DNA of 17,125 nucleotides from assembly GCA_937950105.1 (NCBI GenBank), contig CALFEM010000347.1, positions 1 through 17,125 on the forward strand. The letters are read 5' to 3'. The stretch comes from an uncultured Alphaproteobacteria bacterium. GTDB taxonomy: Bacteria > Pseudomonadota > Alphaproteobacteria > Rhizobiales > Hyphomicrobiaceae. Of the stretch, positions 1 to 7,123 are shown piece after piece; within the stretch, counting starts at the first letter, position 1, and the number at the start of each line of letters is the position of its first letter. The notes under the pieces were generated by a model that was given only the letters and a program-made list of their open reading frames with translations, did not search any database and had not been told where the DNA came from. The position numbers and the translations under genes are program-made.

Positions 1-169
1 GTGCGGCCGGCACCGCACCTTGAGCCGGTTGCGGGGCGGCGGGACAGGGAGCGGCGGCCAGGGCCGGTACGGCCGACGAAACGACGAGCAGGGCGGCTAG
101 GAGCGACAGTGCGGCGGCCATGCCCCGAAAGGCCGAGACGCGCCGACTTGCCGCGAAGAACAGCGACAT
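1..169 (-). CDS. Secreted or exported protein, N-terminal fragment (cut by window edge)
   Basis: This minus-strand reading frame opens with ATG at 169 and runs off the left edge after 56 codons, so only the N-terminus is seen. A Shine-Dalgarno-like GGGGAGA lies about six bases upstream of the ATG. The peptide looks like a signal peptide: a basic n-region with twin arginines at residues 9-10, a hydrophobic stretch at about 18-34 rich in Ala, Leu and Val, and an Ala-Leu-Ala cleavage site at 36-38. The exposed mature end is Ala/Pro-rich with one cysteine at 42. The twin arginine is only loosely Tat-like because the Phe-Leu part of that motif is absent, so Sec export is more likely. The cysteine is not in a lipobox. 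The function cannot be told from this fragment. A second in-frame ATG at codon 17 is a possible alternative start but has no comparable ribosome site. Confidence 0.55.
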   Translation of the reverse strand, partial: MSLFFAASRRVSAFRGMAAALSLLAALLVVSSAVPALAAAPCPAAPQPAQGAVPAA

Positions 170-433
170 GGCATTTCTCCCCAGTGCATTGTTCGGGGAA
201 CTGGAGGCCTTGCGCCTCGACGCCCATCAAGGGCGACGCTCCCGGTCATGCGTCGCGGGCTCGTTGTCCTCGAAATCAGGCTCCAAGGCGTCCCACGTTG
301 CGCGAAGAATGCCACGTATTGCGATATTTGAAAGCCGAATAGTCGCAGTTGCTGAAGACGATTTGGGTTGCGCCGCAGCATGGACCAGCCCTCGTTCGCA
401 GCAGCGCGCCGCCGGAAGCCTGGAGACTGAGAC

Positions 434-1879
434 GTGACCCGCCCGACCGACCTCGAACCACTCGCCGCTCCGACGCCGGAGGTCATCGCTCGTCTGGTCG
501 ATGTCGTTGGCCCGACGTATGCCGTCACCGACGCGCAGGATCAGGTCCCCTATCTCAGGGAATGGCGCGACCGCTACATCGGCAAGACACCGCTGGTGCT
601 GCGGCCCGGCTCGACCGAGGAGGTCGCGCGAATTCTAGCGATCTGCAACGAGGCGCGCGTCGGTGTCGTCCCGCAGGCCGGCAACACGGGCCTCGTCGGC
701 GGGCAAATCCCGTTCGAGGACGGGCGCGACGTGGTGCTCTCGGTCGGCCGCCTCAATCGCATCCGCAGCGTCGATCCGGCCGGGCAGACGCTGATCGCCG
801 AAGCCGGCGTGACGCTCGCCAACGTCCAGAAGGCCGCCGACGACATCGGCCGGCTGTTTCCGCTGAGCCTCGCCGCCGAGGGGAGCTGCCAGATCGGCGG
901 CAACCTCGCCACCAACGCTGGCGGCGTCAACGTGCTCGCCTATGGCAACGCGCGCAGCCTCGTGCTCGGGCTAGAAGTCGTGCTGGCGGACGGGCGCATC
1001 TGGCAATCGCTGAAGACCCTGAAGAAGGACAACACCGGTTACGACCTGCGCGACCTGTTCGTCGGCTCCGAGGGCACGCTCGGTGTCATCACGGCCGCCG
1101 CGCTGAAGCTGTTCACCAAGCCGGCCGAGAAGGCAACCGCGTTCGCCGCGCTCGAAAACCTCGATCAGGTGCTCGAACTGTTCAAACGCGCCGAGACGGC
1201 CGCGGGTGCGAGCCTCACCGCGTTCGAGTTCATCTGCCGCACCGGCGTCGAGATCGGCGTCAGGCACGTGCCGGGCGTGCGTGCGCCGTTCGCCGACATC
1301 CCGCCGTGGTCGGTGCTGCTCGAAATATCGTCGGGCGAAGCCGACGGGCGCGCCATGGAGACGATGGAACGACTGCTCGGCGACGCCATCGAGGGCGGGA
1401 TCGTGTTCGATGCGGCGATCGCGCAATCGATCCAGCAGGCGCGCGATTTCTGGAAGCTGCGCGAAGAGATGTCGGACGCGCAGAAACACGAGGGCGGCAG
1501 CATCAAGCACGACGTCTCCGTCGCCATTTCGAAGATGCCGGAGTTCGTCGCCCGCGCCGATGCGCTGATCGCGCGGCTTTGCCCCGGCGCGCGCCCTGTG
1601 CCGTTCGGCCACTTCGGCGACGGCAACGTCCATTACAACGTCAGCCAGCCGGTCGGCATGGACAAGGCCGCCTACCTCGCCCGCTGGGACGAGATCGCCG
1701 AAGCCGTGCATGAACTGGTGGTCGAGATGGGCGGTTCGATTTCCGCCGAGCACGGCGTCGGCCGCATGAAGCGGGGTGAGCTGGTGCGCTTCAAGAGCGC
1801 CGTCGAAATCGACATGCTGCGCTCGATCAAGCGCGCCCTCGACCCGGCCGGCATCCTCAACCCCGGCAAGGTCGTGTGA
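434..1879 (+). CDS. FAD-linked D-2-hydroxyacid dehydrogenase (GlcD / D2HGDH type)
   Basis: This 481-residue flavoprotein belongs to the vanillyl-alcohol-oxidase fold family and probably oxidises a D-2-hydroxyacid (D-lactate, glycolate or D-2-hydroxyglutarate), passing electrons to a carrier. The FAD-binding PCMH domain covers about residues 50-230, with the pyrophosphate-binding segment PQAGNTGLVGG at 80-90 and GGNLATNAGG at 155-164. The C-terminal FAD-oxidase domain covers about 235-480. Residues in register with the substrate and metal site of D-2-hydroxyglutarate dehydrogenases are visible: R343, K358, H393 and H400 in HFGDGNVHYN, N402, and E439-H440 in SAEHGVG. The start is GTG at 434, preceded by GGAG at 422-425. 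There is no signal peptide or membrane segment, so it is cytosolic. It appears monocistronic: a separate GlcE or GlcF partner is absent, which favours a single-subunit enzyme over glycolate oxidase. The family call is firm; the substrate is inferred. The 264 bases upstream (170-433) are shared with the divergent secreted-protein gene and show no convincing promoter. Confidence 0.93.
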   Translation: MTRPTDLEPLAAPTPEVIARLVDVVGPTYAVTDAQDQVPYLREWRDRYIGKTPLVLRPGSTEEVARILAICNEARVGVVPQAGNTGLVGGQIPFEDGRDVVLSVGRLNRIRSVDPAGQTLIAEAGVTLANVQKAADDIGRLFPLSLAAEGSCQIGGNLATNAGGVNVLAYGNARSLVLGLEVVLADGRIWQSLKTLKKDNTGYDLRDLFVGSEGTLGVITAAALKLFTKPAEKATAFAALENLDQVLELFKRAETAAGASLTAFEFICRTGVEIGVRHVPGVRAPFADIPPWSVLLEISSGEADGRAMETMERLLGDAIEGGIVFDAAIAQSIQQARDFWKLREEMSDAQKHEGGSIKHDVSVAISKMPEFVARADALIARLCPGARPVPFGHFGDGNVHYNVSQPVGMDKAAYLARWDEIAEAVHELVVEMGGSISAEHGVGRMKRGELVRFKSAVEIDMLRSIKRALDPAGILNPGKVV

Positions 1880-1889
1880 TCGGTCGAAA

Positions 1890-1921
1890 AGCGGCGAGCC
1901 ATCGCGTGATGGCCCGCCGCT
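1890..1921 (-). terminator. Bidirectional-looking intrinsic terminator between convergent genes
   Basis: The sequence forms a 13-base-pair stem with one internal A/C mismatch: AGCGGCG (1890-1896) pairs with CGCCGCT (1915-1921) and GCCATC (1898-1903) pairs with GATGGC (1908-1913), around a GCGT loop. Four A residues at 1887-1890 on the plus strand give a short U-tract after the stem in the minus-strand transcript, so it terminates the Clp-N coiled-coil gene best. It also lies 10 bases after the stop codon of the plus-strand dehydrogenase and may slow transcription in that direction. Confidence 0.8.
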
Positions 1922-1941
1922 GGCGTCGAATATCTCTGCCG

Positions 1942-4014
1942 TCAGTGGCTGGCGGCCTTCAGTGCGCGACGCTCGGCTTCGATCTTTTCCATCTGTGACG
2001 GCCAGCTCGCGCCGATCCAGTCGTCGGTGCCGAACAGCCAGTACCAGAAGCGGTTGCGGCGATGGTAACGCTCGACCGTCATGCGGTTGAGGTTGTCCAT
2101 GTTGGTGTTGAGCGCGGCGAGCATGGCCATCGGCTTGCCGGCTTCGCGCTCCATGCCCTCGATGCGCGAGGCGATGATGGCGAGATCGCCCGAGCCTTCC
2201 GTGCGCCACTGATCCATGGAGCTGGCCAGCGTGTGCTGGTTGGCGTTGAGCTTCATCAACGCGTCGTGGACTTCCTTGAGTTCGACCTGATGCGCCTTCA
2301 GCTGGTCCGCGGATCTGGCGGCAAAAGCGTCGATGCCATGGTGATGGCGCACGATCAGTTCGCGCTGCGCCTTGGTCTCGGCGTCGCTGCGGGCGGCGAA
2401 ACCCTCGAGAAGCTTGCGGTAGGTCTCGAGCCGTTCGCTCATCTGCGTCAGCGCGTTCGTGTCGTCGGTGCGCTCCATCTCGACGATACGCACCAGCTCC
2501 GAGATGCCCTCGCCGGTCCGCGCGATGCGCGACGATTGCTCGACGACGTTGGCCGCCACCTCGCGCACGTCGGCGGTCAGACCGGCGCGCACGTCCTCGA
2601 GCGTCGTCTGCTGCAGCGAGAGCGTATCGGACAGCGCCGCGATGCGGCTGTCGAGATCGCCCTGCATCGAACGATCCTGGCCGAGCAGCGCCTCCTCGAT
2701 GATGTCGAGACGGTTCTGGATGTTGCCGAGATCAGTGCGGTTGTCGATGCGCCCTTCGAGTGCGGCGAGCTGATTGGCGAGATTGCGCTCGACATCGCCG
2801 ACGCGCTGGTCGATCTGCGTCAGGTCGACATTGACGTAGGGCTGGTTGTTGCGCACCAGCTGCTCGATCTGGTCTATGCGCATGTTGACCGGCGAGAAGT
2901 CGATAAACGGCGTCTGCCGCACGTTCCACTCGATCTGGTCGAGACGGCTCGCAAGCTGCGATACGTCGGTCGCCGGGACCGCGCGCACCGCCTGCTCGAT
3001 CTGATCGAAGCGATTGCCGAAGGCGCCGAGATCGCCCTGTCCGAGACGGCTTTCGATCTGATCCAGACGCGCATGCAGCGACGACAGGTCGACCGCCTCG
3101 TGGCGCGCGGCAGTGCGCACCGTAGTCTCGATCTCGTCGAGGCGGCGCAGCAGTGCGTTGAGCGCGCCGCTGTCTCCCTGCGGCTGCGACGACACCAGTG
3201 TCTCGAGCGATTCTAGACGGTCGTAGAGGCCGCCCGAAAAGCGGCTGGCGTCGTCGTGCTGGTTGGCGATCTGCGAGGAGATCGCGCGCACCATCTGCTC
3301 GAGGGCGTCGAGGCGCGAGTTCTGCAGGTGATCGGTCACATGCTGAATCGGATCGCCGGCGGCGTGTTGCAGCGGCTCATTGGCAAAGTAGCGGCTCGCC
3401 GGGCGGCGCACGCGCTCGCGCGGCGGCTCGGGCGGCGTGTAGGGCGCGGCGGCACGCGGGCGATAGGCCGGACGCTCGCGCATGCGCACGGTGTGGCGAT
3501 CGATGAGATCGGCGGCGCCGCCCTGCGGGCGCAGCTCACGCAGCACGTAGAGCACATCCTCGATACTGGCCGGCGCATCCTTGCCCTGATACGCGCGCGA
3601 AGAAGCGAGCCGCAGCACCCGCTCGAAGGTGGCCGAGCTGCGCGGCGCGGCATTACCATTGCCCGTGTCGACCGGAATCTCGCTGGCGATGACGGTGGCG
3701 ATCTCGCGCCTCAGCGCCGCAACGCGGACGCCGCTCGCTTCGAGCGCTTCCGCGGCATCGTCGATGCGCGTCATGGCGTGGATCAGATGCTCGACGCGGA
3801 CTTCGCCGGCACGATGCGCCAGCGCCACGTCGAAGGCGTGGTTGGAGCAGGCGAGCACGGTATCGTCGACCCAGATCGGCATCTCGTCGTCTCCGCCATA
3901 TCCGGGGCGGCTGCCACGCGGCCCGTTGAGCTTGCCTGCGCCCGAGAGGTCCGAGGACGTGGCGCGCCACGTCTGCGGCGTCCTCAGATCGAGATCCTGG
4001 CCCCTGTAGCCCAT
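1942..4014 (-). CDS. Clp N-terminal-domain protein with long apolipoprotein-like coiled coil
   Basis: The start is ATG at 4014, with GGGAG nine bases upstream, giving 690 residues; the frame stays open further upstream but without a good start. Residues about 48-162 resemble the double Clp-N substrate/adaptor-binding domain of ClpA/ClpB (EHLIHAM at 75-81, then a second repeat near 127-160). No AAA+ ATPase motif follows. A Pro/Arg-rich linker (about 176-206) leads into a long coiled coil (about 230-650). It contains ten R-[LIF]-D-x-I-E-like units, beginning at 234, 266, 291, 316, 335, 357, 379, 400, 422 and 435, settling into a period near 22 residues. The C-terminus ends with an aromatic stretch, FWYWLFGTDDWIGASW (656-671), too short and polar for a clear membrane helix but able to sit on a membrane. 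I know of no assigned role for such proteins. A scaffold or adaptor that links a Clp-N ligand to an envelope structure is an inference. It follows yedK on the same strand but has its own promoter. Confidence 0.85.
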   Translation of the reverse strand: MGYRGQDLDLRTPQTWRATSSDLSGAGKLNGPRGSRPGYGGDDEMPIWVDDTVLACSNHAFDVALAHRAGEVRVEHLIHAMTRIDDAAEALEASGVRVAALRREIATVIASEIPVDTGNGNAAPRSSATFERVLRLASSRAYQGKDAPASIEDVLYVLRELRPQGGAADLIDRHTVRMRERPAYRPRAAAPYTPPEPPRERVRRPASRYFANEPLQHAAGDPIQHVTDHLQNSRLDALEQMVRAISSQIANQHDDASRFSGGLYDRLESLETLVSSQPQGDSGALNALLRRLDEIETTVRTAARHEAVDLSSLHARLDQIESRLGQGDLGAFGNRFDQIEQAVRAVPATDVSQLASRLDQIEWNVRQTPFIDFSPVNMRIDQIEQLVRNNQPYVNVDLTQIDQRVGDVERNLANQLAALEGRIDNRTDLGNIQNRLDIIEEALLGQDRSMQGDLDSRIAALSDTLSLQQTTLEDVRAGLTADVREVAANVVEQSSRIARTGEGISELVRIVEMERTDDTNALTQMSERLETYRKLLEGFAARSDAETKAQRELIVRHHHGIDAFAARSADQLKAHQVELKEVHDALMKLNANQHTLASSMDQWRTEGSGDLAIIASRIEGMEREAGKPMAMLAALNTNMDNLNRMTVERYHRRNRFWYWLFGTDDWIGASWPSQMEKIEAERRALKAASH

Positions 4015-4132
4015 CTTCAGATACTCCCTGCGCGGTGCGCCTGCCGGCTGCCAGCCCGCGATCCGAATTCCTGTCCGCGGTCGCGAAGATCCGCGCGCGG
4101 CGCCGCCCCGCCGCCTGCGACACGCCACGATC

Positions 4133-4151
4133 TTGCCGATCAAAACGGCAA
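4133..4151. repeat. Inverted repeat TTGCCG-N7-CGGCAA in the leader
   Basis: A perfect 6-base inverted repeat with a 7-base A/T-rich spacer lies in the 5' leader of the Clp-N gene, 71 bases from the end of the TGCCA repeat and with a similar TGCC...GGCA core. It could be a second operator or a small RNA hairpin. It lacks a U-tract, so it is not a usual terminator. Confidence 0.3.
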
Positions 4152-4221
4152 CCTCTTGACTGTGGCACTTTAGCTGGACGGCCGGCGCGCCGCGAGTCGG
4201 CGCTGTGCGACGGCGACGGAA

Positions 4222-4236
4222 TGCCAAAATATGGCA
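4222..4236. promoter_or_regulatory. Inverted repeat TGCCA-N5-TGGCA, operator candidate
   Basis: A perfect 5-base inverted repeat with an A/T spacer (TGCCA AAATA TGGCA) lies about 11 to 25 bases downstream of the predicted start of transcription of the Clp-N gene. That position suits a repressor site. The binding protein is unknown. Confidence 0.35.
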
Positions 4237-4254
4237 AACGTGACAGATCAATAC

Positions 4255-4280
4255 ATTATATCAATTGAATGCATGGTTAA
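4255..4280 (-). promoter_or_regulatory. Extended -10 promoter with CtrA-like box at the -35 position
   Basis: Read on the minus strand, TGATATAAT (4263-4255) is a perfect extended -10 element. No good -35 hexamer sits 17 bases upstream; instead TTAACCAT (4280-4273) lies there, with TTCA seven bases beyond its TTAA. TTAACCAT and TTAA-N7-TTAA are known binding forms of the alphaproteobacterial cell-cycle regulator CtrA, which typically activates promoters from the -35 region. Transcription would begin near 4247 and run into the Clp-N coiled-coil gene. The motif is seen; control by CtrA is inferred. Confidence 0.5.
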
Positions 4281-4352
4281 CGTGAACTGACATTGTGTTT
4301 CGGTTCGCGGAACACTGTTTTTGTCAACGCGCATCGCACTGGCAGCAGCGCG

Positions 4353-5024
4353 TCACCCGCTTTGTGGCAGCAGCAGCTCCGGTCCCTCGTTGCGCGGGTT
4401 GTTCAGCCGGCGGCTGACGGGCACGATCTCGAGCAGCCCGGCCGGCGCCGGCTGCAGGATTGCCGGGGCGATGTCGGCGCTCCCCGATCGGGTGTCGAGC
4501 CACAGATCGAACGCCTCCGGCGGCACGATCGCCGGCATGCGATCGTGGATTGCACGCATGGTCGAATTGGCGCCGACAGTGAGGATCGCCATGGTGTCGA
4601 TCTCGCTGCCGTCGGCGCCGATCCAGTGCTCCCACACTCCGGCCATGGCGAACAGGCCGCCGCCGCGCTTGCGGATCAGGTGCGGCTGCTTGGCGCCCTT
4701 GTCTCCCGTCCACTCGTAGAATCCGTCGGTCGGCACCAGACAGCGGCGATGGCGCAGCGCGGCGCGGAACGACGGCTTCTCGAAGGCCGTCTCGGCGCGG
4801 GCGTTGATGAGGGTCGCGAACTCGGCCGGGTTCTTCACCCACGAGGGTATGAGCCCCCAGCGCACCAGCATGAGCTCGCGTTGATGGCGCGGCGACAGGC
4901 AGACGATGTGCACCGGCTGTGTCGGCGCAATGTTGTAGCGGGGAGGGAACTCCTCGCGCACGAAGGCACCGAAGTACGAACGGACGGCTTCTGGCGGTGA
5001 TGTCAGGCTGTAGCGCGAGCACAT
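4353..5024 (-). CDS. yedK: SRAP-family abasic-site processing protein (YedK / HMCES homologue)
   Basis: This 223-residue protein is a full-length SOS-response-associated peptidase (SRAP). Family members use Cys2 to form a thiazolidine crosslink with abasic sites in single-stranded DNA and so shield them from strand breakage during replication. The sequence begins Met-Cys, and the other active-site residues are visible: N74 in INARAE, E104 in DGFYEW and H160 in AIHDRMP. NIAPTQ (31-36) and VRWGLIPSW (54-62) are family hallmarks. The ATG at 5024 must be right because Cys2 has to be exposed by removal of Met. An AGGAG (plus-strand 5036-5040) lies 11 bases upstream, a slightly long spacing. It is the second gene of a likely two-gene operon behind the WYL regulator, 75 bases apart with no visible terminator. 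Confidence 0.95.
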   Translation of the reverse strand: MCSRYSLTSPPEAVRSYFGAFVREEFPPRYNIAPTQPVHIVCLSPRHQRELMLVRWGLIPSWVKNPAEFATLINARAETAFEKPSFRAALRHRRCLVPTDGFYEWTGDKGAKQPHLIRKRGGGLFAMAGVWEHWIGADGSEIDTMAILTVGANSTMRAIHDRMPAIVPPEAFDLWLDTRSGSADIAPAILQPAPAGLLEIVPVSRRLNNPRNEGPELLLPQSG

Positions 5025-5099
5025 ACGTCGCCGGGCTCCTCGAAGCGCGCCGCAGCGGCACCATGCCCGCGACGTCCGCTGTGACGATTTTCGCCGCTC

Positions 5100-5897
5100 T
5101 CAGGCCTCGCGTCCACCGCTCGTCGCGACCACCTCGACGCGCGCGCCGGGCCGGCCTAGCCCCCAGCGCTCCGTCGCGTAGATCAGCATGGCGCGCGGCA
5201 GCCGCACGACGAGACGCCCGTCGCGCATGGCCATTTCGCGGGCGACCGAGGCCTGCTGCGAGCGCGACAGGTGCCGCGCCGGACGCAGTACCAGATCGAC
5301 CGACTCGCACCATTCCGTGTCATCCGGCAATGCGCCTGCAGGCTCGCTCTCACGGATGGCGAGAACGCGGGCCAGCACGAAATCGCGCCACGCCTTGCGT
5401 TCGTAGCACCAGGCGCGCGCATGCCAGCGCTCGCCGTCGCTGACGAGACGCGACGGCGCGATCCAGCGTTCGGCGGGCTCCGCGCGCGTGAACGACTGGT
5501 AGTCGACGAGCAGCCGCTCGCCATCGCGGGCGGCGCGGCGGACGCGCGCCGCGATGCCGGCATCGAGCGGGCGTTGCAACTGCGGCAGCGCGGCCGTCAG
5601 CGGATCGCCATCGTCATGCAAGGTCGAAAGCACCGATGGCGCCTCGTCGAGCGCGAACTGCGGCTTGAAACGCGCGGTGGTGACGTAGGTCCTGGCGCTG
5701 GTGTCGTAGACGACGCCTCGTCCGGCGGCGCTAAGATACTCGCGGAAATCCAGCGCCGCCTGCGCCGGCGAGATCGCGAACGCCTCGATCAGATCGGCGC
5801 GATTGATGCGCGCTTCCCAGAATAGCCGCGCATCGATGAAGCACAGCCGCTCGACCGCCGCGTGGCGGAGATGATCCTTGGGGAGAGGCTTGACCAT
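5100..5897 (-). CDS. WYL-domain transcriptional regulator (wHTH-WYL-WCX, BrxR/CapW-like)
   Basis: This 265-residue regulator has three parts: a winged helix-turn-helix at about 12-78, a WYL domain at about 115-183, and a C-terminal WCX region at about 196-262. WYL domains are Sm-fold ligand sensors. In PafBC and DriD they respond to DNA damage, and in BrxR and CapW they control phage-defence operons. The N-terminus (RLCFIDARLFWEARINRADL at 17-36, then QAALDFREY at 46-54 and a YDTSARTY segment) follows the pattern I recall for the BrxR/CapW group. The WYL signature itself is changed to Trp-His-Ala at 158-160, while basic residues R171 and R177 that commonly bind ligand are kept. The ATG at 5897 has only a weak ribosome site. 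The gene is divergent from sbcD across 68 bases and precedes yedK, so it probably controls one or both. Family confidence is high; the subgroup is from memory of motifs. Confidence 0.9.
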   Translation of the reverse strand: MVKPLPKDHLRHAAVERLCFIDARLFWEARINRADLIEAFAISPAQAALDFREYLSAAGRGVVYDTSARTYVTTARFKPQFALDEAPSVLSTLHDDGDPLTAALPQLQRPLDAGIAARVRRAARDGERLLVDYQSFTRAEPAERWIAPSRLVSDGERWHARAWCYERKAWRDFVLARVLAIRESEPAGALPDDTEWCESVDLVLRPARHLSRSQQASVAREMAMRDGRLVVRLPRAMLIYATERWGLGRPGARVEVVATSGGREA

Positions 5898-5912
5898 GAT
5901 GCCCAGCGTAGC

Positions 5913-5941
5913 TTGACGGCGCCGGCACGTCCATCTAAAAA
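5913..5941 (+). promoter_or_regulatory. Candidate sigma-70-type promoter for sbcDC
   Basis: TTGACG at 5913-5918 and TAAAAA at 5936-5941 are separated by exactly 17 bases, which fits a housekeeping promoter with a good -35 and a moderate -10 (four of six). Transcription would start near 5949, leaving a leader of about 17 bases before sbcD with a GGGG ribosome site at 5954-5957. Confidence 0.45.
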
Positions 5942-5946
5942 CTAGA
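5934..5946. promoter_or_regulatory. Inverted repeat TCTA-N5-TAGA overlapping the sbcD -10, operator candidate
   Basis: The only clear dyad in the 68-base gap between the WYL regulator and sbcD is TCTA AAAAC TAGA. It covers the proposed -10 of sbcD and lies upstream of the regulator gene, so a protein bound here could repress the sbcDC promoter and affect the regulator's own. Its arms are short, so chance is possible. No GTTC-N7-GTTC element, the LexA box of alphaproteobacteria, is present in this gap. Confidence 0.35.
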
Positions 5947-5965
5947 CATACTTGGGGATGGGCAC

Positions 5966-7123
5966 ATGCGGATATTGCACACGGCCGATTTGCATCTGGG
6001 ACGCACCTTCGAGGGCCACTCTCTCGATCGCGATCATGCGGCGATTCTCGACCAGATCCTCAGCGCGATCGTTACTCGCAAGCCGGATCTGCTCGTCATT
6101 GCTGGTGATATCTTCGATCGCGCCGCGCCATCCGAAGCGGCGGTACGCCTGTTCAACGGCTTCATCGAGCGCGTGGCGCATGAAACGGAAACCGCTATCG
6201 CGGTGATCGCCGGCAACCATGATTCGCCCGACCGCATCGGCGCCATGTCGATGCTCGCCGACCGCCGCCGCGCCATCGTGCGCGGACCGCTCGAAGCCGA
6301 TGAGCGCCCGCTCCTGCTCGACGACGAGCATGGCACCGTCGCCGTCTCCGCGCTTCCTTTCGCCTACGAGTTCGCGGCACGCGCGTGCTTCGAAGAACCG
6401 ACGATCGCCTCGCCGGAAGCGGTGCTTCGCGCGCAGATGGCCTCGGCACGACGGCATGTGCCGGACGGCGCGCGCTGGATCGTGATCGCCCACGCGTTCG
6501 TCGCCGGTGCCGCGGGTTCCGACAGCGAGCGTCCGCTGTCACGCACGGCTGGCGGAATCGAAACCGTTGCGACGGAGGTGTTCGACGGCGCTCATTATGT
6601 CGCGCTCGGGCACCTGCATCGCCCGCAGGCCGTCGGCCCTCCACACATCCGCTATGCCGGATCGCCGCTCGCCTTCGGCTTCGACGAGGAGGCCGGCGGG
6701 AAGTCCATGGCGCTCGTCGAGCTCGGCGGCGATGGCCGCATCGACGTGGAGACGCTGCCGTTCGCGCCGCTGCGTCAGGTTAGGACGCTGCGCGGAACGC
6801 TCGCCGAAATTCTGCAAGCGCCTGCGTCCGATGATTTCGTGCGTCCCGTCCTCACCGACACGGTGCGCCAGATCGACCCCATGAAACGCATCCGCGAGCG
6901 CCTGCCTAACGCCTGCGGGCTCGTCTACGAGCGTGAGACGGCGCCGACCGAAACACGCGCCGCACGACCGAGCAGTGCGGCGATGGCGAACCCCGCGCAA
7001 CTGGTCGCCGAGTTCCTTTCGTACACGCGCGGCGCCGAGCCGACACCTGCCGAGAGCGAGATCGTCGCTGCAGAGTTGGCCGCGTTGACGACGGCGGATG
7101 AGCACCGGGAGGCCGCCGAATGA
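5966..7123 (+). CDS. sbcD: Exonuclease subunit SbcD (Mre11-type nuclease)
   Basis: The 385-residue product is the Mn-dependent nuclease of the SbcCD complex, which cuts DNA hairpins and protein-blocked ends and trims double-strand breaks. All metallophosphoesterase motifs are present: D8 and H10 in TADLHLG, D48 in GDIFD, N84-H85 in GNHD, H176 in VIAHAF, and H216 and H218 in GHLHR. The C-terminal capping region follows from about residue 265. The start is fixed by the family N-terminus MRILHTADLHLG and a GGGG ribosome site at 5954-5957; a nearby ATG at 5958 is out of frame. Its last bases overlap sbcC by four (ATGA), which indicates translational coupling. Its length is close to the E. coli protein of about 400 residues. 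Confidence 0.97.
   Translation: MRILHTADLHLGRTFEGHSLDRDHAAILDQILSAIVTRKPDLLVIAGDIFDRAAPSEAAVRLFNGFIERVAHETETAIAVIAGNHDSPDRIGAMSMLADRRRAIVRGPLEADERPLLLDDEHGTVAVSALPFAYEFAARACFEEPTIASPEAVLRAQMASARRHVPDGARWIVIAHAFVAGAAGSDSERPLSRTAGGIETVATEVFDGAHYVALGHLHRPQAVGPPHIRYAGSPLAFGFDEEAGGKSMALVELGGDGRIDVETLPFAPLRQVRTLRGTLAEILQAPASDDFVRPVLTDTVRQIDPMKRIRERLPNACGLVYERETAPTETRAARPSSAAMANPAQLVAEFLSYTRGAEPTPAESEIVAAELAALTTADEHREAAE

Larger units (their letters stand above)
4015..4352 (-). other. 338-base intergenic leader and promoter region of the Clp-N protein gene
   Basis: This gap separates the stop of yedK from the start of the Clp-N coiled-coil gene. Its part nearest yedK (about 4221-4325) is clearly more A/T-rich than the rest of the window and holds the promoter and operator-like repeats listed separately. 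The part from about 4015 to 4220 is GC-rich and would be a 5' leader of roughly 230 bases if transcription starts near 4247. I see no coding frame with a good start in it. A perfect TTGACA reads on the minus strand at 4327-4322 but has no matching -10 at 16-18 bases. Confidence 0.6.

Noticed and set aside
51..120. Direct repeat GCGGCGGCCA at 51-60 and 111-120
   Set aside because: Both copies encode Ala-rich parts of the signal-peptide region in high-GC codons, so chance and codon bias explain them.
221..235. CGCCC-N5-GGGCG dyad between the divergent first two genes
   Set aside because: The arms are only five GC-rich bases long, and no promoter is visible nearby to give it meaning.
2062..3216. 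Long plus-strand open frame opposite the coiled-coil gene (384 codons)
   Set aside because: It is an antisense shadow of repetitive high-GC coding sequence; the minus-strand frame has recognisable domains and periodicity.
4161..4178. TGGCAC followed by CTGG, a partial sigma-54 promoter on the plus strand
   Set aside because: The -12 half does not match TTGC, and no plus-strand gene follows; it would read into the 3' end of yedK.
4015..4251. Upstream extension of the Clp-N protein by 79 residues
   Set aside because: The extension begins at a TTG near the predicted transcription start, its Arg/Cys-rich content is unlike the rest, and the ATG at 4014 has a good ribosome site.
4303..4313. GTTC-GCG-GAAC inverted repeat, reminiscent of a LexA site
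   Set aside because: The alphaproteobacterial SOS box is a direct GTTC-N7-GTTC; the half-site orientation and spacing here do not fit.
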